Below are positions 23,733 to 33,300 of a DNA stretch of 33,730 nucleotides, piece after piece. The DNA comes from JBHEKP01 sp041859375 (GTDB lineage: Bacteria; Hydrogenedentota; Hydrogenedentia; Hydrogenedentales; CAITNO01). The stretch is from contig JBHEKP010000033.1 in assembly GCA_041859375.1 (NCBI GenBank), positions 1-33,730 on the forward strand, written 5' to 3'. Positions within the stretch are counted from its first letter, which is position 1. Every line of letters begins with the position of its first letter. Under the pieces are notes generated by a model. It ran no database searches, was not told where the DNA came from, and was given only the letters and a program-made list of their open reading frames with translations. Made by a program: the position numbers and the translations under genes.

Positions 23733-24254
23733 TCAGAATCCCGGCGGCAGCAGGTGAGCGTAGGACATGACGGAGGAGCAGGTCGCGACCATGCCCTGCA
23801 CGTCTTTGTCACCACCCTGCCACGTGACCGAAATGGAGCCGTTCTTTTTGCCGTCGTTCTCCTGGGCACCCGGGAGGGTGGTCAGGGGACGATCCGGGAC
23901 GGCGTTACCCTGGGAACCTTCCTGGCCCTTCTTGCCCGCGACGACGGAGCCGTCGGGGTCATTAATGGCCGGACGGAACGCCACGGAGGACTTCGCCGCG
24001 ATCGTGAACGTATTGTTCGGATAGATCGGGCCGACGAAGTTACCACCCTGGGTGTAGTACGCAACCTCGCAGGTCACCACGTCGTCGGTGTTGTTCTTCA
24101 GGAACACCAGCGTCGTCACGCCCTGAGATGAGTCACGGGGCGGCCAACCAGCCTCAGCCGGGGAATTGTCCACGAACCAAGGGATGGAGATGGAGCTCGC
24201 GAAAGCGATGCCACCAAGGACCACCATTGCCACAAGCACGCTAACTTTCTTCAT
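23733..24254 (-). CDS. Small secreted protein with signals of high expression
   Basis: This 173-residue protein has a signal peptide (MKKVSVLVAMVVLGGIAFA, cleavage before SS). The mature part has VTTLVFLKNNTDD followed by beta-rich text, a Gly/Gln/Asp-rich middle, and ends SYAHLLPPGF. I recognise no family and no catalytic motif. Expression signals are unusually good: a TTGACA promoter, a long folded leader, AGGAGGTG with eight bases to the ATG, biased use of C-ending codons, and a strong terminator. An abundant envelope or surface component is a reasonable guess. The KNN segment and exported plan recall the gene at 20040-21140. The upstream extension of the open frame beyond 24254 covers the leader and is not coding. 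Confidence 0.85.
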   Translation of the reverse strand: MKKVSVLVAMVVLGGIAFASSISIPWFVDNSPAEAGWPPRDSSQGVTTLVFLKNNTDDVVTCEVAYYTQGGNFVGPIYPNNTFTIAAKSSVAFRPAINDPDGSVVAGKKGQEGSQGNAVPDRPLTTLPGAQENDGKKNGSISVTWQGGDKDVQGMVATCSSVMSYAHLLPPGF

Positions 24255-24292
24255 TGATTTTTCACCTCCTCTTGTTGTGAAATCCTGCAACC

Positions 24293-24322
24293 GGGCTTTC
24301 GCCCCACAGCCCTGCGGGCTGT
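24293..24322 (-). promoter_or_regulatory. Folded 5' leader with a GNRA tetraloop hairpin
   Basis: In the leader of the small secreted gene, minus-strand ACAGCCC-GCA-GGGCTGT (24306-24322) is followed after one base by GGGC-GAAA-GCCC (24293-24304). The two stems would stack about 20 bases before the ribosome binding site at 24264-24270. The GAAA loop is a classic tertiary-contact tetraloop. No known riboswitch family is recognised. Confidence 0.5.
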
Positions 24323-24377
24323 CCACAGCACTTCAAATGGCCATCTGCCAGCCGGTGCACTCACCAGCCACAACTAG

Positions 24378-24406
24378 TTTGTACCACAAACCAGTCTGAA
24401 TGTCAA
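24378..24406 (-). promoter_or_regulatory. Strong promoter of the small secreted protein gene
   Basis: On the minus strand a perfect TTGACA (24401-24406) is followed after exactly 17 bases by TACAAA (24378-24383), with TGTGG just before the -10. Transcription would begin near 24371, giving a leader of roughly 117 bases. Confidence 0.68.
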
Positions 24407-24581
24407 TACCCCGGCGCAATCTTTTTTGGGGGGAGAGGCGCCGCAAAGGGGGGTAAAACGGTTTTTTGGTCCCGCACGGGGGGGTAATGGGGCGGCAATG
24501 GGCGGTTTTTTGGTATAGTGGGGGCCAGTCAACCCCGTCAACCCGGCCGGATCCCCGGCTGTTTTCATTTTTGAGGGAACC
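24407..24581. other. Intergenic stretch before the MATE gene
   Basis: No gene is visible. The stretch holds G-runs, T-runs and a direct repeat GGTTTTTTGGT at 24460-24470 and 24504-24514; the second copy is followed at once by TATAGT (24514-24519), a possible -10 for the MATE gene, but no good -35 is seen. Confidence 0.35.
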
Positions 24582-25985
24582 ATGAACGCCCCTGTGCCTT
24601 TGGAAGAGGAGCCCCGCTGGGAGGGTGTCCGCGAGGTGATGGCCATGTCCGGCCCGATCATCCTCGGTTCGCTGTCGTACACGGTGATGGGGTTTGCGGA
24701 CCGGGTGATGGTGGCGCGGGTGGGGGTGGACGCGCTGGCAGCGGTGGGCTCGGCGGACATCGGATCGTACACGCTGAGCACGCTGTTCATGGGCATTGTG
24801 AGCGTGGTGGCCACCTTTGCGGCGCAGTGCGAGGGGCGGGGCGAGCGGGAGAACTGCGCGCGCTACGCCTGGCAGGGGCTGTACCTTTCGCTGGCGGGCA
24901 TTGTGTTCGCGCTGGTGCTGTGGCCGCTGGCGGGCCCCCTCTTCCGGAGCATGGACCACACGGCGGAGGTGACGCGGCAGGAGATTCTGTATTTCCGCAT
25001 CCGGCTGACGGGGTATTTCTTTGTGGGGGTGATGGCGGCGCTGGGCGGCTTTTTCCAGGGGGTGAACCAGCCCCGCGTGCCCATGTACGCGGCGATTGCG
25101 GGGAATGTGACGAACCTGGTGTTCAACTATTTGCTGATTTACGGGAAGTTCGGCTTTCCCCGGCTGGAGATAGCGGGCGCGGCGGTTGCGACGGTGATGG
25201 GCATGGGCGTGCAGAGCGGGCTGATGTTCGCATGGTTTTTGGCGCCCCGGCTGCGCGCGGAGTACGGCACGCTGCGGGGGTGGCGGCCCCATTTCGGGCG
25301 GATGCGCGAGCTGACGGCGGTGGGGGTGCCCGCGGCGATGAGCATGTTCCTCGACGTGGCGAACTGGTGGATTTGGATGTCCTTCATCATCGGGCGCTTC
25401 GGCGCGGCGCACCTGGCGGCGAACACCATCGCGCTGAGCTTCAACCACATCACCTTCATGCCGGTGATCGGCCTGCACCAGGGGATAGCGGCAATCACGG
25501 GCCAGTGGATTGGCCGGGGCGACATCCCCCGCGCGAAGGCGCGCACCCGCACGACGATCAAGCTGAGCATGGCGTACATGGTGTGCATGGGCACGGTTTT
25601 CGCCGTGTTCGGCGGGGTGCTGGCGCGGCATATTTTCCAGCCGGAGGATCCGGGGGTGGTCACGCTGGCGCATCGCGCGCTGATGATTGCGGCGTTGTTC
25701 CAGGCCTTCGACGCGGTGAACATCTCGGTGATGGGCGCGCTGCGCGGGGCGGGCGACACGCGCTGGATGATGTGGATGACGGTGGTGCTGGCCTACGGGT
25801 TCAGCCTGCCGCTGGCGTGGCTCTTCGCGGTGGTGCTGGACGGGCGGACGCTGGGCGCGTGGGCGGCGGCGACGCTGTTCATCATGGTGCTGAGCGCCGC
25901 GCTGTGGCGGCGCTTCGAGGGCGAGCGCTGGCGCGGCATCAACATCTTCACCCACACCGGCGCGGGGGGCGGCGCCCCGGAGTGA
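24582..25985 (+). CDS. MATE family multidrug/cation antiporter
   Basis: This 467-residue protein has about twelve hydrophobic segments in two similar halves, the layout of MATE transporters that export organic cations or other toxic compounds using a sodium or proton gradient. Recognisable blocks include SGPIILGSLSYTVMGFADRVMVARVG at the N-terminus (key residues P, D, R), the GFFQGVNQPRVPM loop, NYLLIYGKFGFP, and in the second half MSMFLDVANWW, INRGL-like GQWIGRGD and GALRGAGDTR. GAGGGA precedes the ATG closely. Substrate specificity is not deducible. The gene stands alone between a divergent secreted-protein gene and the moxR operon. Confidence 0.94.
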   Translation: MNAPVPLEEEPRWEGVREVMAMSGPIILGSLSYTVMGFADRVMVARVGVDALAAVGSADIGSYTLSTLFMGIVSVVATFAAQCEGRGERENCARYAWQGLYLSLAGIVFALVLWPLAGPLFRSMDHTAEVTRQEILYFRIRLTGYFFVGVMAALGGFFQGVNQPRVPMYAAIAGNVTNLVFNYLLIYGKFGFPRLEIAGAAVATVMGMGVQSGLMFAWFLAPRLRAEYGTLRGWRPHFGRMRELTAVGVPAAMSMFLDVANWWIWMSFIIGRFGAAHLAANTIALSFNHITFMPVIGLHQGIAAITGQWIGRGDIPRAKARTRTTIKLSMAYMVCMGTVFAVFGGVLARHIFQPEDPGVVTLAHRALMIAALFQAFDAVNISVMGALRGAGDTRWMMWMTVVLAYGFSLPLAWLFAVVLDGRTLGAWAAATLFIMVLSAALWRRFEGERWRGINIFTHTGAGGGAPE

Positions 25986-26087
25986 GGGCGGGGGCCGGGG
26001 GCGGCTGTGCCGCGGCGGGGCGCTTTGGGTATACTCGACGGGCCGGAGGCGGCTCCGGAACAACCCAAGGGCAGGGAGCATGATCTG

Positions 26088-27035
26088 ATGAACCAGAATG
26101 CGGTCGCGGGACGGGAAACGGCGGAGGCAATCCGCGCAAACCTGGCGCGGGTGATCCAGGGAAAACCGGAGGCGCTGGACATTCTGCTGACCGCCCTGCT
26201 GGGCGGCGGCTCGGTGCTGATGGAGGACATGCCGGGCGTGGGCAAGACCACGCTGGCCAAGGCGCTCGCCAAAAGCATTGACGCGTCGTTCCGGCGGGTG
26301 CAGTTCACCCCCGACCTGCTCCCCGCCGACATCCTCGGCTCGTCCGTCTACAACCCCGTGACGGGTGAATTCACCTTCCGCGAGGGGCCGGTGTTCTGCA
26401 ACGTGCTGCTGGCGGATGAAATCAACCGCGCCTCGCCGCGCACCCAGTCGGCGCTGCTGGAGGCGATGAGCGAGGGGCAGGCGACCGTCGAGGGCCGCAC
26501 CCGCGCGCTGCCCCGGCCCTTCATGGTGATTGCCACGGAGAATCCGGTGGAATTTCAGGGAACCTACCCCCTGCCGGAGGCGCAACTGGACCGGTTCATG
26601 GTGCAGCTCGGACTGGGCTACCCGGACGCGGAGGCGGAGGCGCGGATGCTCTTCGCGACGGCGGAGTCCCACCCGCTGGACGCGCTGGGCGCGGTGGTGA
26701 CACGGGAGCAGGTGGAGGACATGCAGCGGCAGGTCACCCGTGTGCGGGTGGGCGCGCCGGTGGCGGACTACCTGGTGGCGCTGGCGGGCCGGACCCGCAC
26801 GGACGGGCGGCTGCGCCTGGGCGTGAGCCCGCGCGGCAGCATGATGCTCTTCCGCGCTGCGCAGGCGGCGGCGTGGCTGGCGGGCCGGGACGACGCGCTC
26901 CCCGACGACGTGCAGCGGGTTGCGCCGCACGTGCTGCCGCACCGGCTGCTGCTCACCACCCAGGCGCGCTACGGCGGGGTGACCCGGCAGGCGGTGGTGG
27001 CGGAGCTGCTGCGGGAGGTGCGGGTGCCGGTATGA
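26088..27035 (+). CDS. MoxR family AAA+ ATPase
   Basis: This 315-residue protein is a chaperone-like AAA+ ATPase thought to help assemble or activate partner proteins. Walker A is PGVGKT (residues 49-54), Walker B LLADEINR (Asp110, Glu111), and the MoxR sensor region reads ATENPVEFQGTYPLPEAQLDRF (key residues N, Q, Y, R). AGGGAG lies nine bases ahead of the ATG at 26088; the frame extends 27 codons further, but that part is not MoxR-like. The stop codon overlaps the start of the DUF58 gene (ATGA), and the transglutaminase gene follows with a second overlap, the standard moxR-DUF58-tgpA order. Confidence 0.95.
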   Translation: MNQNAVAGRETAEAIRANLARVIQGKPEALDILLTALLGGGSVLMEDMPGVGKTTLAKALAKSIDASFRRVQFTPDLLPADILGSSVYNPVTGEFTFREGPVFCNVLLADEINRASPRTQSALLEAMSEGQATVEGRTRALPRPFMVIATENPVEFQGTYPLPEAQLDRFMVQLGLGYPDAEAEARMLFATAESHPLDALGAVVTREQVEDMQRQVTRVRVGAPVADYLVALAGRTRTDGRLRLGVSPRGSMMLFRAAQAAAWLAGRDDALPDDVQRVAPHVLPHRLLLTTQARYGGVTRQAVVAELLREVRVPV

Positions 27036-28279
27036 GCGGGGGCGGGGGCGCAAAGTTTCCGCTGCTGGCCTGGCTGTGGGCGTTCAAGCTGACCCCCAAC
27101 GGCCGGGGGCTCGTGGCCGCCGGACTGGCGCTGTCCTCGATGGCCTCGGCGTCGACGCTCGCCCCGATCTACACCGTGCTCTTCACGCTGTTCGCGCTGG
27201 GTCTTGCCGCCTTTGTGATCAACCTGCTCCACCGGCCCAGGCTCCATGCGGAATGCGCGATGCCCCGCCGCGTGGTGGCGGGCGCGGAAATCCACGGCGC
27301 GGCGCGGGTGTCCAACCGGGGGCGGGGCCCGGCGCTTGAGGTGCGGGCGGCGTTCACCGGGCTGCCGCGCTGGCTGCGCCCGGAGGGCGGGGAGGTGATG
27401 GCGGGGCTGCTGCGCGCCGGGGAGGAGGCGGAGCTGCCGCTGCGCATGCGCGCCATGAAGCGCGGCGTGTACACCCTGCCGCCGCTGCGCGCCTTCACCA
27501 CCTTCCCCTTCAACCTGCTCCGCTCCGGCGCGGCCCGGACGGGGGTGCCGCCCCTGACGGTGCTGCCCCGGTTCACCCCGGCTTCGGCGGTGCGCCTGCC
27601 CGCAACGGCCCGGTACCAGCCGGGCGGGGTCACCCTCACGTCGGAGGTGGGCGAGAGCCCGGAGTACATCGGCAACCGCGAGTACCGGGACGGTGATTCG
27701 CCCCGGCGGCTGGACACGCGGGCGTGGGCGCGGCTGGCAAGGCCGGTGGTGCGCGAATTCCAGGAGGAGTTTTTCCTGCGGCTGGCGCTGGTGGTGGACA
27801 CGCACATCCCCCGGGGGCGCAGGCCCGGCCCGGAGGGCTTCCCCGGCCTGGAGGCTGCGGTGAGCCTGGCCGCCACGCTTGCGGACGCGCTGTCACGGGG
27901 CGAGTATGTGATCGACATCTTCGCGGCGGGCCCGCAGTTGTACCGGTTCCGCACGGGCCGGAACACCTCGTCCTTCGACAGCGTGCTCGATATTCTGGCG
28001 GCCCTGGAACCGTGCCGAAGCAACCCCTTCGACACCCTGACGCCCGCGCTCGCCCAGGAGTTTGCCACGGTGTCCACGCTGGTCTGCGTGCTGCTGGACT
28101 GGGACGAGAGCCGCCGCGCGCTGGTGCGGATGGCGGCGGAGGCGGGCTGCCGGGTGAAGGTGTTCCTGGTGCGCGACGGGGCGGCGTCGCTGCCGGAGGC
28201 GGACATGGCCGGATGCGTGGACGAGTTTGTCCGCATGACCCCGGCGGACGTGGCGAAGGGGGCCTTCGATGCGCTCTGA
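27032..28279 (+). CDS. DUF58 domain membrane protein
   Basis: This 415-residue protein has two adjacent N-terminal membrane helices (about residues 24-62), an Ig-like extracytoplasmic-type beta domain (about 70-185) and a C-terminal DUF58 region marked by YREYRDGDSPRRLDTRAWA-type text (residues about 213-232; R, D, RR, W conserved) and REFQEE. The last part resembles a degenerate von Willebrand A fold (ALVVDTHIP). DUF58 proteins are usual partners of MoxR ATPases; their exact task is unproven. The start codon overlaps the moxR stop codon, which supports translational coupling. The in-frame upstream open stretch is a shadow of moxR. Confidence 0.93.
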   Translation: MSGGGGAKFPLLAWLWAFKLTPNGRGLVAAGLALSSMASASTLAPIYTVLFTLFALGLAAFVINLLHRPRLHAECAMPRRVVAGAEIHGAARVSNRGRGPALEVRAAFTGLPRWLRPEGGEVMAGLLRAGEEAELPLRMRAMKRGVYTLPPLRAFTTFPFNLLRSGAARTGVPPLTVLPRFTPASAVRLPATARYQPGGVTLTSEVGESPEYIGNREYRDGDSPRRLDTRAWARLARPVVREFQEEFFLRLALVVDTHIPRGRRPGPEGFPGLEAAVSLAATLADALSRGEYVIDIFAAGPQLYRFRTGRNTSSFDSVLDILAALEPCRSNPFDTLTPALAQEFATVSTLVCVLLDWDESRRALVRMAAEAGCRVKVFLVRDGAASLPEADMAGCVDEFVRMTPADVAKGAFDAL

Positions 28280-30332
28280 CAACCCCGCGCCAAGCCCCAA
28301 CCCACCGGGATACGCCCTGTGCGCCGTGGCGATGACGGCCGTTTCGGCGGTGGTGGCGGGGGCGGCCGCAAAATCCTACGCCGTGCCGGTGTTTGCGGTG
28401 GCGCTGGCCGCCGCCGGGTTCGCGGCGCCGCCGGAAAACCGCGCCGCACTGGCGCGCAGATGGTGGCCGGTCCTGTTTCTGACGCCGGTGGTTTTCCTGA
28501 TCAAATGGCTGGCCATGCCGCTGGACCCCGGCGTGCGCACCTCCACCTTCACGGTGGACTATGCCCTGCTGAACGCACTGGCCGAATGCCTGCTGGTGCT
28601 TCAGGCGGCGGTGCTGCACCTGCCTCCCCCCGCGCTGGCCCTGCCGGGGCGGAACGCGCCGACCCCGTCGCTGCCAATGGGCCTGGGCGCGCTGGCCATG
28701 GGCTGCGCGCTGGGCTTCGCCGCAAACACCATGCGGGAACACATTCTGGCGCTGGGCGCATCGGCGCTCTTTGCGGGGTTGGCGGGCACGCTCTTTGTGC
28801 TGTGCCGGGGCGGGGATCTGCGGCCCGCGCCGGGCAGGCTCATGCCGCTCCTCTATGCGCTGATTCTGGTGGTGGTGCTCGCGGGTGGTTCGGCCGGCGC
28901 GGTGGTGATCAACCGGGTTTCGGGGAGGCTTGACGAGATATTCGGGCTGGCGGCGTCCAGCCTGGGCATGCAGCAGACCGGTTTCTCCGGACAGGGTTCG
29001 CTGGACAGCGTGCGCCGGTCGCGCTCCTTCGGCTGGGGGGTGGCGCTGCGGGTGGAGGCGGAATCGCCGCCCGGATACCTGCGCGCCGCGGCCTTTGACA
29101 CGTTCCAGGGGCGGGACTGGCAAAGCTCCGAGCAGGGGCGGCCCCTTAGTCCCATGCCCCCGGCGCAACGGCCCGCCGGAACCGCGCCGCAGGGCAATGC
29201 CTTTGCCCTGAAAGCCGGGGCGGACGCGGGTGGGGAAGCATGGACGGTTTGGCCCTCGGAGTCGCTGAAGGGCGCGGCGTTCCTGCCCGCCGGGGCGGCA
29301 TGGCTGGCCGCGCCGGCGCGGCAGGTTTCGGAAAACGCCCACGGGATAGTCACGGGGCTGCCCTCGGGAACGCCCTACCAGGTTGGACCGGGGCGCGGCT
29401 CACCCCATGAAAAGCCCGCGCCGGAACTGCTTGAAAAATGCCTCGCGCCGCCGCCCGGCCTCAACCCGGCAATCAGCGCGCTGGCGGCGGAGATCTTCGC
29501 GGGCGCGGGCACCGCGCGGGAGAAGACGGCGGCGGTGGAGAATTACTTCATCGGGCGGCACAAGTACAGCCTGGACATTGAAATACCGCGCGGACGCAAT
29601 CCGCTGGAGTATTTCCTGCTGGAGCGGCCCCCGGCGCACTGCGAATACTTCGCCTCGGGCGCGGCGGTGCTGCTGCGGCTTGCGGGGGTGCCCGCCCGGT
29701 ATGTGACGGGCTTTGTGGCGGACAACCAGAACCCGCTCACGGGTTGCTGGACCGCGCTGAACACGGACGCGCACGCCTGGGCGGAGGCGTGGGACAATGA
29801 GGCGGGCCGGTGGGTGACGGTGGAGGCGACGCCGCCGGACGGGATGCCCGGCGCGGAGCGCCAAGGCTGGATGCGCGCGCTGATGGACTGGGCGGCCTTC
29901 ACCTGGGCCAAATGCGCGGCCCTGCTGAGGAGCCCGGACTGGCGCATGATTCCCCGCCTCGCCGCATGGCTCGCGGGCAGCCCGGCGGCATGGCTTGCGG
30001 CGGCGGTGGCGCTGCTGGCGCTTCTGCGCCGCAGGCTGGCGCGCCGGGGTCCCCGGCGGCGCAAACGCACCGAGACGGCCGAGGTGCGGGCGCTTCAGGC
30101 GCTCATGAAAAGAATGGATCGAAAAATGCGGCGGCGCGGTTTTGCGCGCGCGGCCCATGAGACGCCCCACCGTTTTGCCCTGCGGCTGGAGGCGTCGGAA
30201 AAGCCGGGGCTGGCGAGCGCGGCGGCATGGTACCGTGCCTACGCGATGGCGCGCTACACCGGCGACACCGCCCCGGACACGGCGGCACGGCTGCGGGCCG
30301 CGCTTCACAAGGCGCTCAAGCCCGGGGCGTAG
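28269..30332 (+). CDS. Membrane transglutaminase-like protein (TgpA type)
   Basis: This 687-residue protein has about six N-terminal membrane helices (residues 14-215), an extracytoplasmic transglutaminase-like domain (about 380-530), a further helix near 565-585 and a cytoplasmic tail. The papain-like triad appears as Cys458 in AHCEYFAS, His502 in DAHAWAEAW and an acidic residue in WVTVEATPP (Glu519). The last position is usually Asp in this fold. TgpA-type proteins are probably peptidases or transferases acting on envelope proteins or peptidoglycan. The gene overlaps the DUF58 gene by 11 bases and ends eight bases from the convergent Nudix/RelA/SLOG/RyR gene, with no terminator between them. 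Confidence 0.92.
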   Translation: MRSDNPAPSPNPPGYALCAVAMTAVSAVVAGAAAKSYAVPVFAVALAAAGFAAPPENRAALARRWWPVLFLTPVVFLIKWLAMPLDPGVRTSTFTVDYALLNALAECLLVLQAAVLHLPPPALALPGRNAPTPSLPMGLGALAMGCALGFAANTMREHILALGASALFAGLAGTLFVLCRGGDLRPAPGRLMPLLYALILVVVLAGGSAGAVVINRVSGRLDEIFGLAASSLGMQQTGFSGQGSLDSVRRSRSFGWGVALRVEAESPPGYLRAAAFDTFQGRDWQSSEQGRPLSPMPPAQRPAGTAPQGNAFALKAGADAGGEAWTVWPSESLKGAAFLPAGAAWLAAPARQVSENAHGIVTGLPSGTPYQVGPGRGSPHEKPAPELLEKCLAPPPGLNPAISALAAEIFAGAGTAREKTAAVENYFIGRHKYSLDIEIPRGRNPLEYFLLERPPAHCEYFASGAAVLLRLAGVPARYVTGFVADNQNPLTGCWTALNTDAHAWAEAWDNEAGRWVTVEATPPDGMPGAERQGWMRALMDWAAFTWAKCAALLRSPDWRMIPRLAAWLAGSPAAWLAAAVALLALLRRRLARRGPRRRKRTETAEVRALQALMKRMDRKMRRRGFARAAHETPHRFALRLEASEKPGLASAAAWYRAYAMARYTGDTAPDTAARLRAALHKALKPGA

Positions 30333-30340
30333 CGGGAAAA

Positions 30341-33300
30341 CTATTTCTTTTTCGGGCGGGCCTTCTTGGGCGCGGCTTTGTCCTTGGGCAGCCGGTAGAT
30401 CTCCAAGCCAAACCTGGCAAGAAGCTCGGGCCAGAGGCGCACGTTGTTGCGGTCCCACTTGCGCACCGGATCCGTCAGCGCATCCCAGCCCACAAGATAG
30501 GGGGAGGTCTTTTTCTCGGCGTCCTTGACCTTTCCATAGGTCCATCCGGACTGGATGCGCTCCACCACCCAACGGCCATGTTCCACCTCGGCCATGGCCT
30601 CAATGTCCGCAGTGGTGAATTCCAGGGATGCTGGCTTGCCGGAGGCGGCCCGGATACCGTACCCCCTGGTCTTCAGGTTGTTTTCGATATAGGAGAACTG
30701 GCTGCGGTTGGAGTCCTTGATGTCCTCGCGCAGTTTGGCCCAGGGCTGCATGACCGGATTGGGGTCGGTGTAACGCTGCTGATCAAGGAAGTCCTCGTGC
30801 GACAGTTGTGCCGCCTCTTCAATAATCTCCGGGGCAAGCACCCTGGAGGAGCCGACACCCAAATGCAGGAAGGCGCGGATGGACTTGGCATCAGGCGGAA
30901 TGACTATCAATTTGTCGTTCTCCTGCCGGGGCCATTCCTTCAGAAAACGCTCGGCCTCGCGGCCGCTGCCGTGGAGCAGGGCCACATGCGCGCCCAGCGC
31001 AAGGGCGAAACGGTACTCCAAATGGGCTATGCGGCCGCCGTTGATCCCCAGCAGGCGCACATCCTTCGGATCAACCCCCGTGGCCAGCAGATCGAGCCAG
31101 TACCGGATCGGTTCCAGCGCCGTGAAATGCGCCTTGTCCCCTTTTTGGCTCAGATCACAGCCGCAACAGTCCTTTTCGGCGCGGCGCAGTTCATCATAGC
31201 GGGAATCAGCCGTCCCGTCATCGGGAAGATCTTTGGGGAGGTGGCCAATGGCGTAAATGCGTCCTTTGCCCATCTCCGCAATTTTTCCCACAAGACCGCT
31301 GATGCCCTGGGTGGTGCCACCTGAGATGACCACCCCCTCATAATCCTTGAACGCATCCTCAAGTATGGGCGCGTATCTGGCCATCTCTTTTTCATACATG
31401 GGATCACACCCGCCGGCAACAATGACAAAGGGGCCTTTCCTGTCAAAAGAAACGCCGTTTAAATGTTCATACTTCCTGGAGAGTTCGGGTTGATCCGGCC
31501 TCCTGGTCAGCAAAGCCGCATAAAGAAAGCGGCGGGCATGCTCCATGTCCGGGCGGCAGACCAACCGGTGCGCGTTTCCCGTGTCCGGACGACAGTTCCG
31601 GCAATGCGCATATTCCATGTCCGGACGGAAACCCAGGCGGCCCGCAAGAAAGTCCACGCTTTCAAGCGCACGGACAAGCTCTTTTATCCACTCCTCCCTT
31701 CGCTGCCGTTTCTCTTTCTCCCGTGCCTCCCTCTTCTTTGCGCTTTCCCTCTTTTCGTGCCTCTGCGCCTCCTCCTCCCCCTCTTTTTTCTCCCTGGCCA
31801 GCTCCTCATTCCGGTCCTTGTTCACCGCAAGGGCAAGCATGGCAAGGCTTTCCCAATATTCCCCGGGGCCTAGCAGCATCAGGAACTCGGCGATCTGATA
31901 GTAATTTCTGGGGTGATTCACACCGGCGGCAACAAGCTGCTTGTGCCGCTCTATGGCTTTTAAAATGGCCGGACGGGCCATTAAAATCAGGTCCATGTCC
32001 GTCGCGCAAAGTGTCATGAGGCGGATGTACCCGCTGAGCGCGGTGGGGTTGTCCGGTTCCGCCTCAAAGGCCAGGCGGTATTGCGTCAGCGCCTTCTCAA
32101 CGTCCTGATCCCACTCAGGTGGTGATTTCCGCATGTCTGACTCTATGCACTCAGCCAGCAGCAAATGCGGTTCCGCCTTGTCGGGAAGCGCCCTGGCGGC
32201 GGCCTCCATCATTTCTTCGGCGGCTTTGCGCTCCCCGTCATTTTTCGCCTGCTTGTATTTGGCATGCCCCCGCAGGGCCAGCAGCACAGGATGGCGGGCG
32301 GCATGCTTTTCGTCCGCCATCACCCCGGCAACCTCCCTCCAATCCTCCATGCCATGGGCCAACCGGGCATGGCGCAGGGCAAGGCCGATGTCGTCGGGCA
32401 GCAGTGCGCGCACCACCCTCAACTGTTCAACTTGAATTTGCGCGAGTTTCAGGTCCGGACAGCGCGGCTGGTGCGCCTCATAGAAGGCGATGCCGTCCAC
32501 AAGACGCTGGAATTCCTCGTCTGCCGCCTCAAGAAGCGCCGCCACCCGGTTGGACTCGCGCTTCCAATAATCGGAAACCTCACAGGTGCCTTTGTAGAGC
32601 CGGTCGTGGCCGATGTCCGCCCAGGCGTGCTGCACGATGGTGCGAACCTGGATTTCCGCGCGTAGGCCATCCGGCACCGGGGGCATTCCAATCGGCCGCC
32701 CTCCCAATTTGACAATATAGTGCACAGAGCGGTAGCCAAACTGGTCAACACCCATTTTTGAAAGCGTGTCATAGGTGTTTTCCTCATCAATATCGAAATG
32801 CTCCCGGATAATTTTGCCGATTTCGGCCACCTCCGAGCTCAAATGCACTATCACCCTGCACCCGATTAAATCGGTGAGTTGTCTCATGGGATCGTCGTAC
32901 TTGGCCTTTTTGATGATCTTCATCGCCAAGCTGGAAATACCCTTGGAGCGCCCGCTGATCTCGGCCATGGGGAAACGGTCATGGACAAGTCCTTTGAGGT
33001 ATTTCACCAGAAAGTCCGAACCTTTCTGAAGCGGCACCGAAATGATTCCAAAATCCGTCAAATGTTGTTTGAGATCCTCGGGTTTCACCTCCACCCGGTC
33101 CGGCGGCTTGGGCCTGGCCGGCTTCAATGATTCAAGATGCTGCAGGTAGTGGCGCACCGCGCCGCGAAACTGGGGAACAATCTCGTATTCGTCCACACCC
33201 TTGTCAGGGGAAACCCACTTGAAGGCATCATGTTCAAATTTGCCATCGGAATTGTTCCGGCTGCCGGAGGCTTTGTTTGCAAGAACCCATTTTGGCCATT

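Noticed and set aside
24460..24514. Direct repeat GGTTTTTTGGT as an attachment site or operator
   Set aside because: Only 11 bases, in a homopolymer-rich intergenic region; no integrase or element borders nearby.
24333..27053. 906-codon minus-strand open frame over the MATE and moxR genes
   Set aside because: Arg/His/Pro-rich antisense shadow crossing two real genes and an intergenic region; it also overlaps the promoter and leader of the small secreted gene.
31520..31627. Short CRISPR array suggested by 36-bp periodic units
   Set aside because: The units are contiguous without spacers, imperfect, and lie in frame within a coding sequence.
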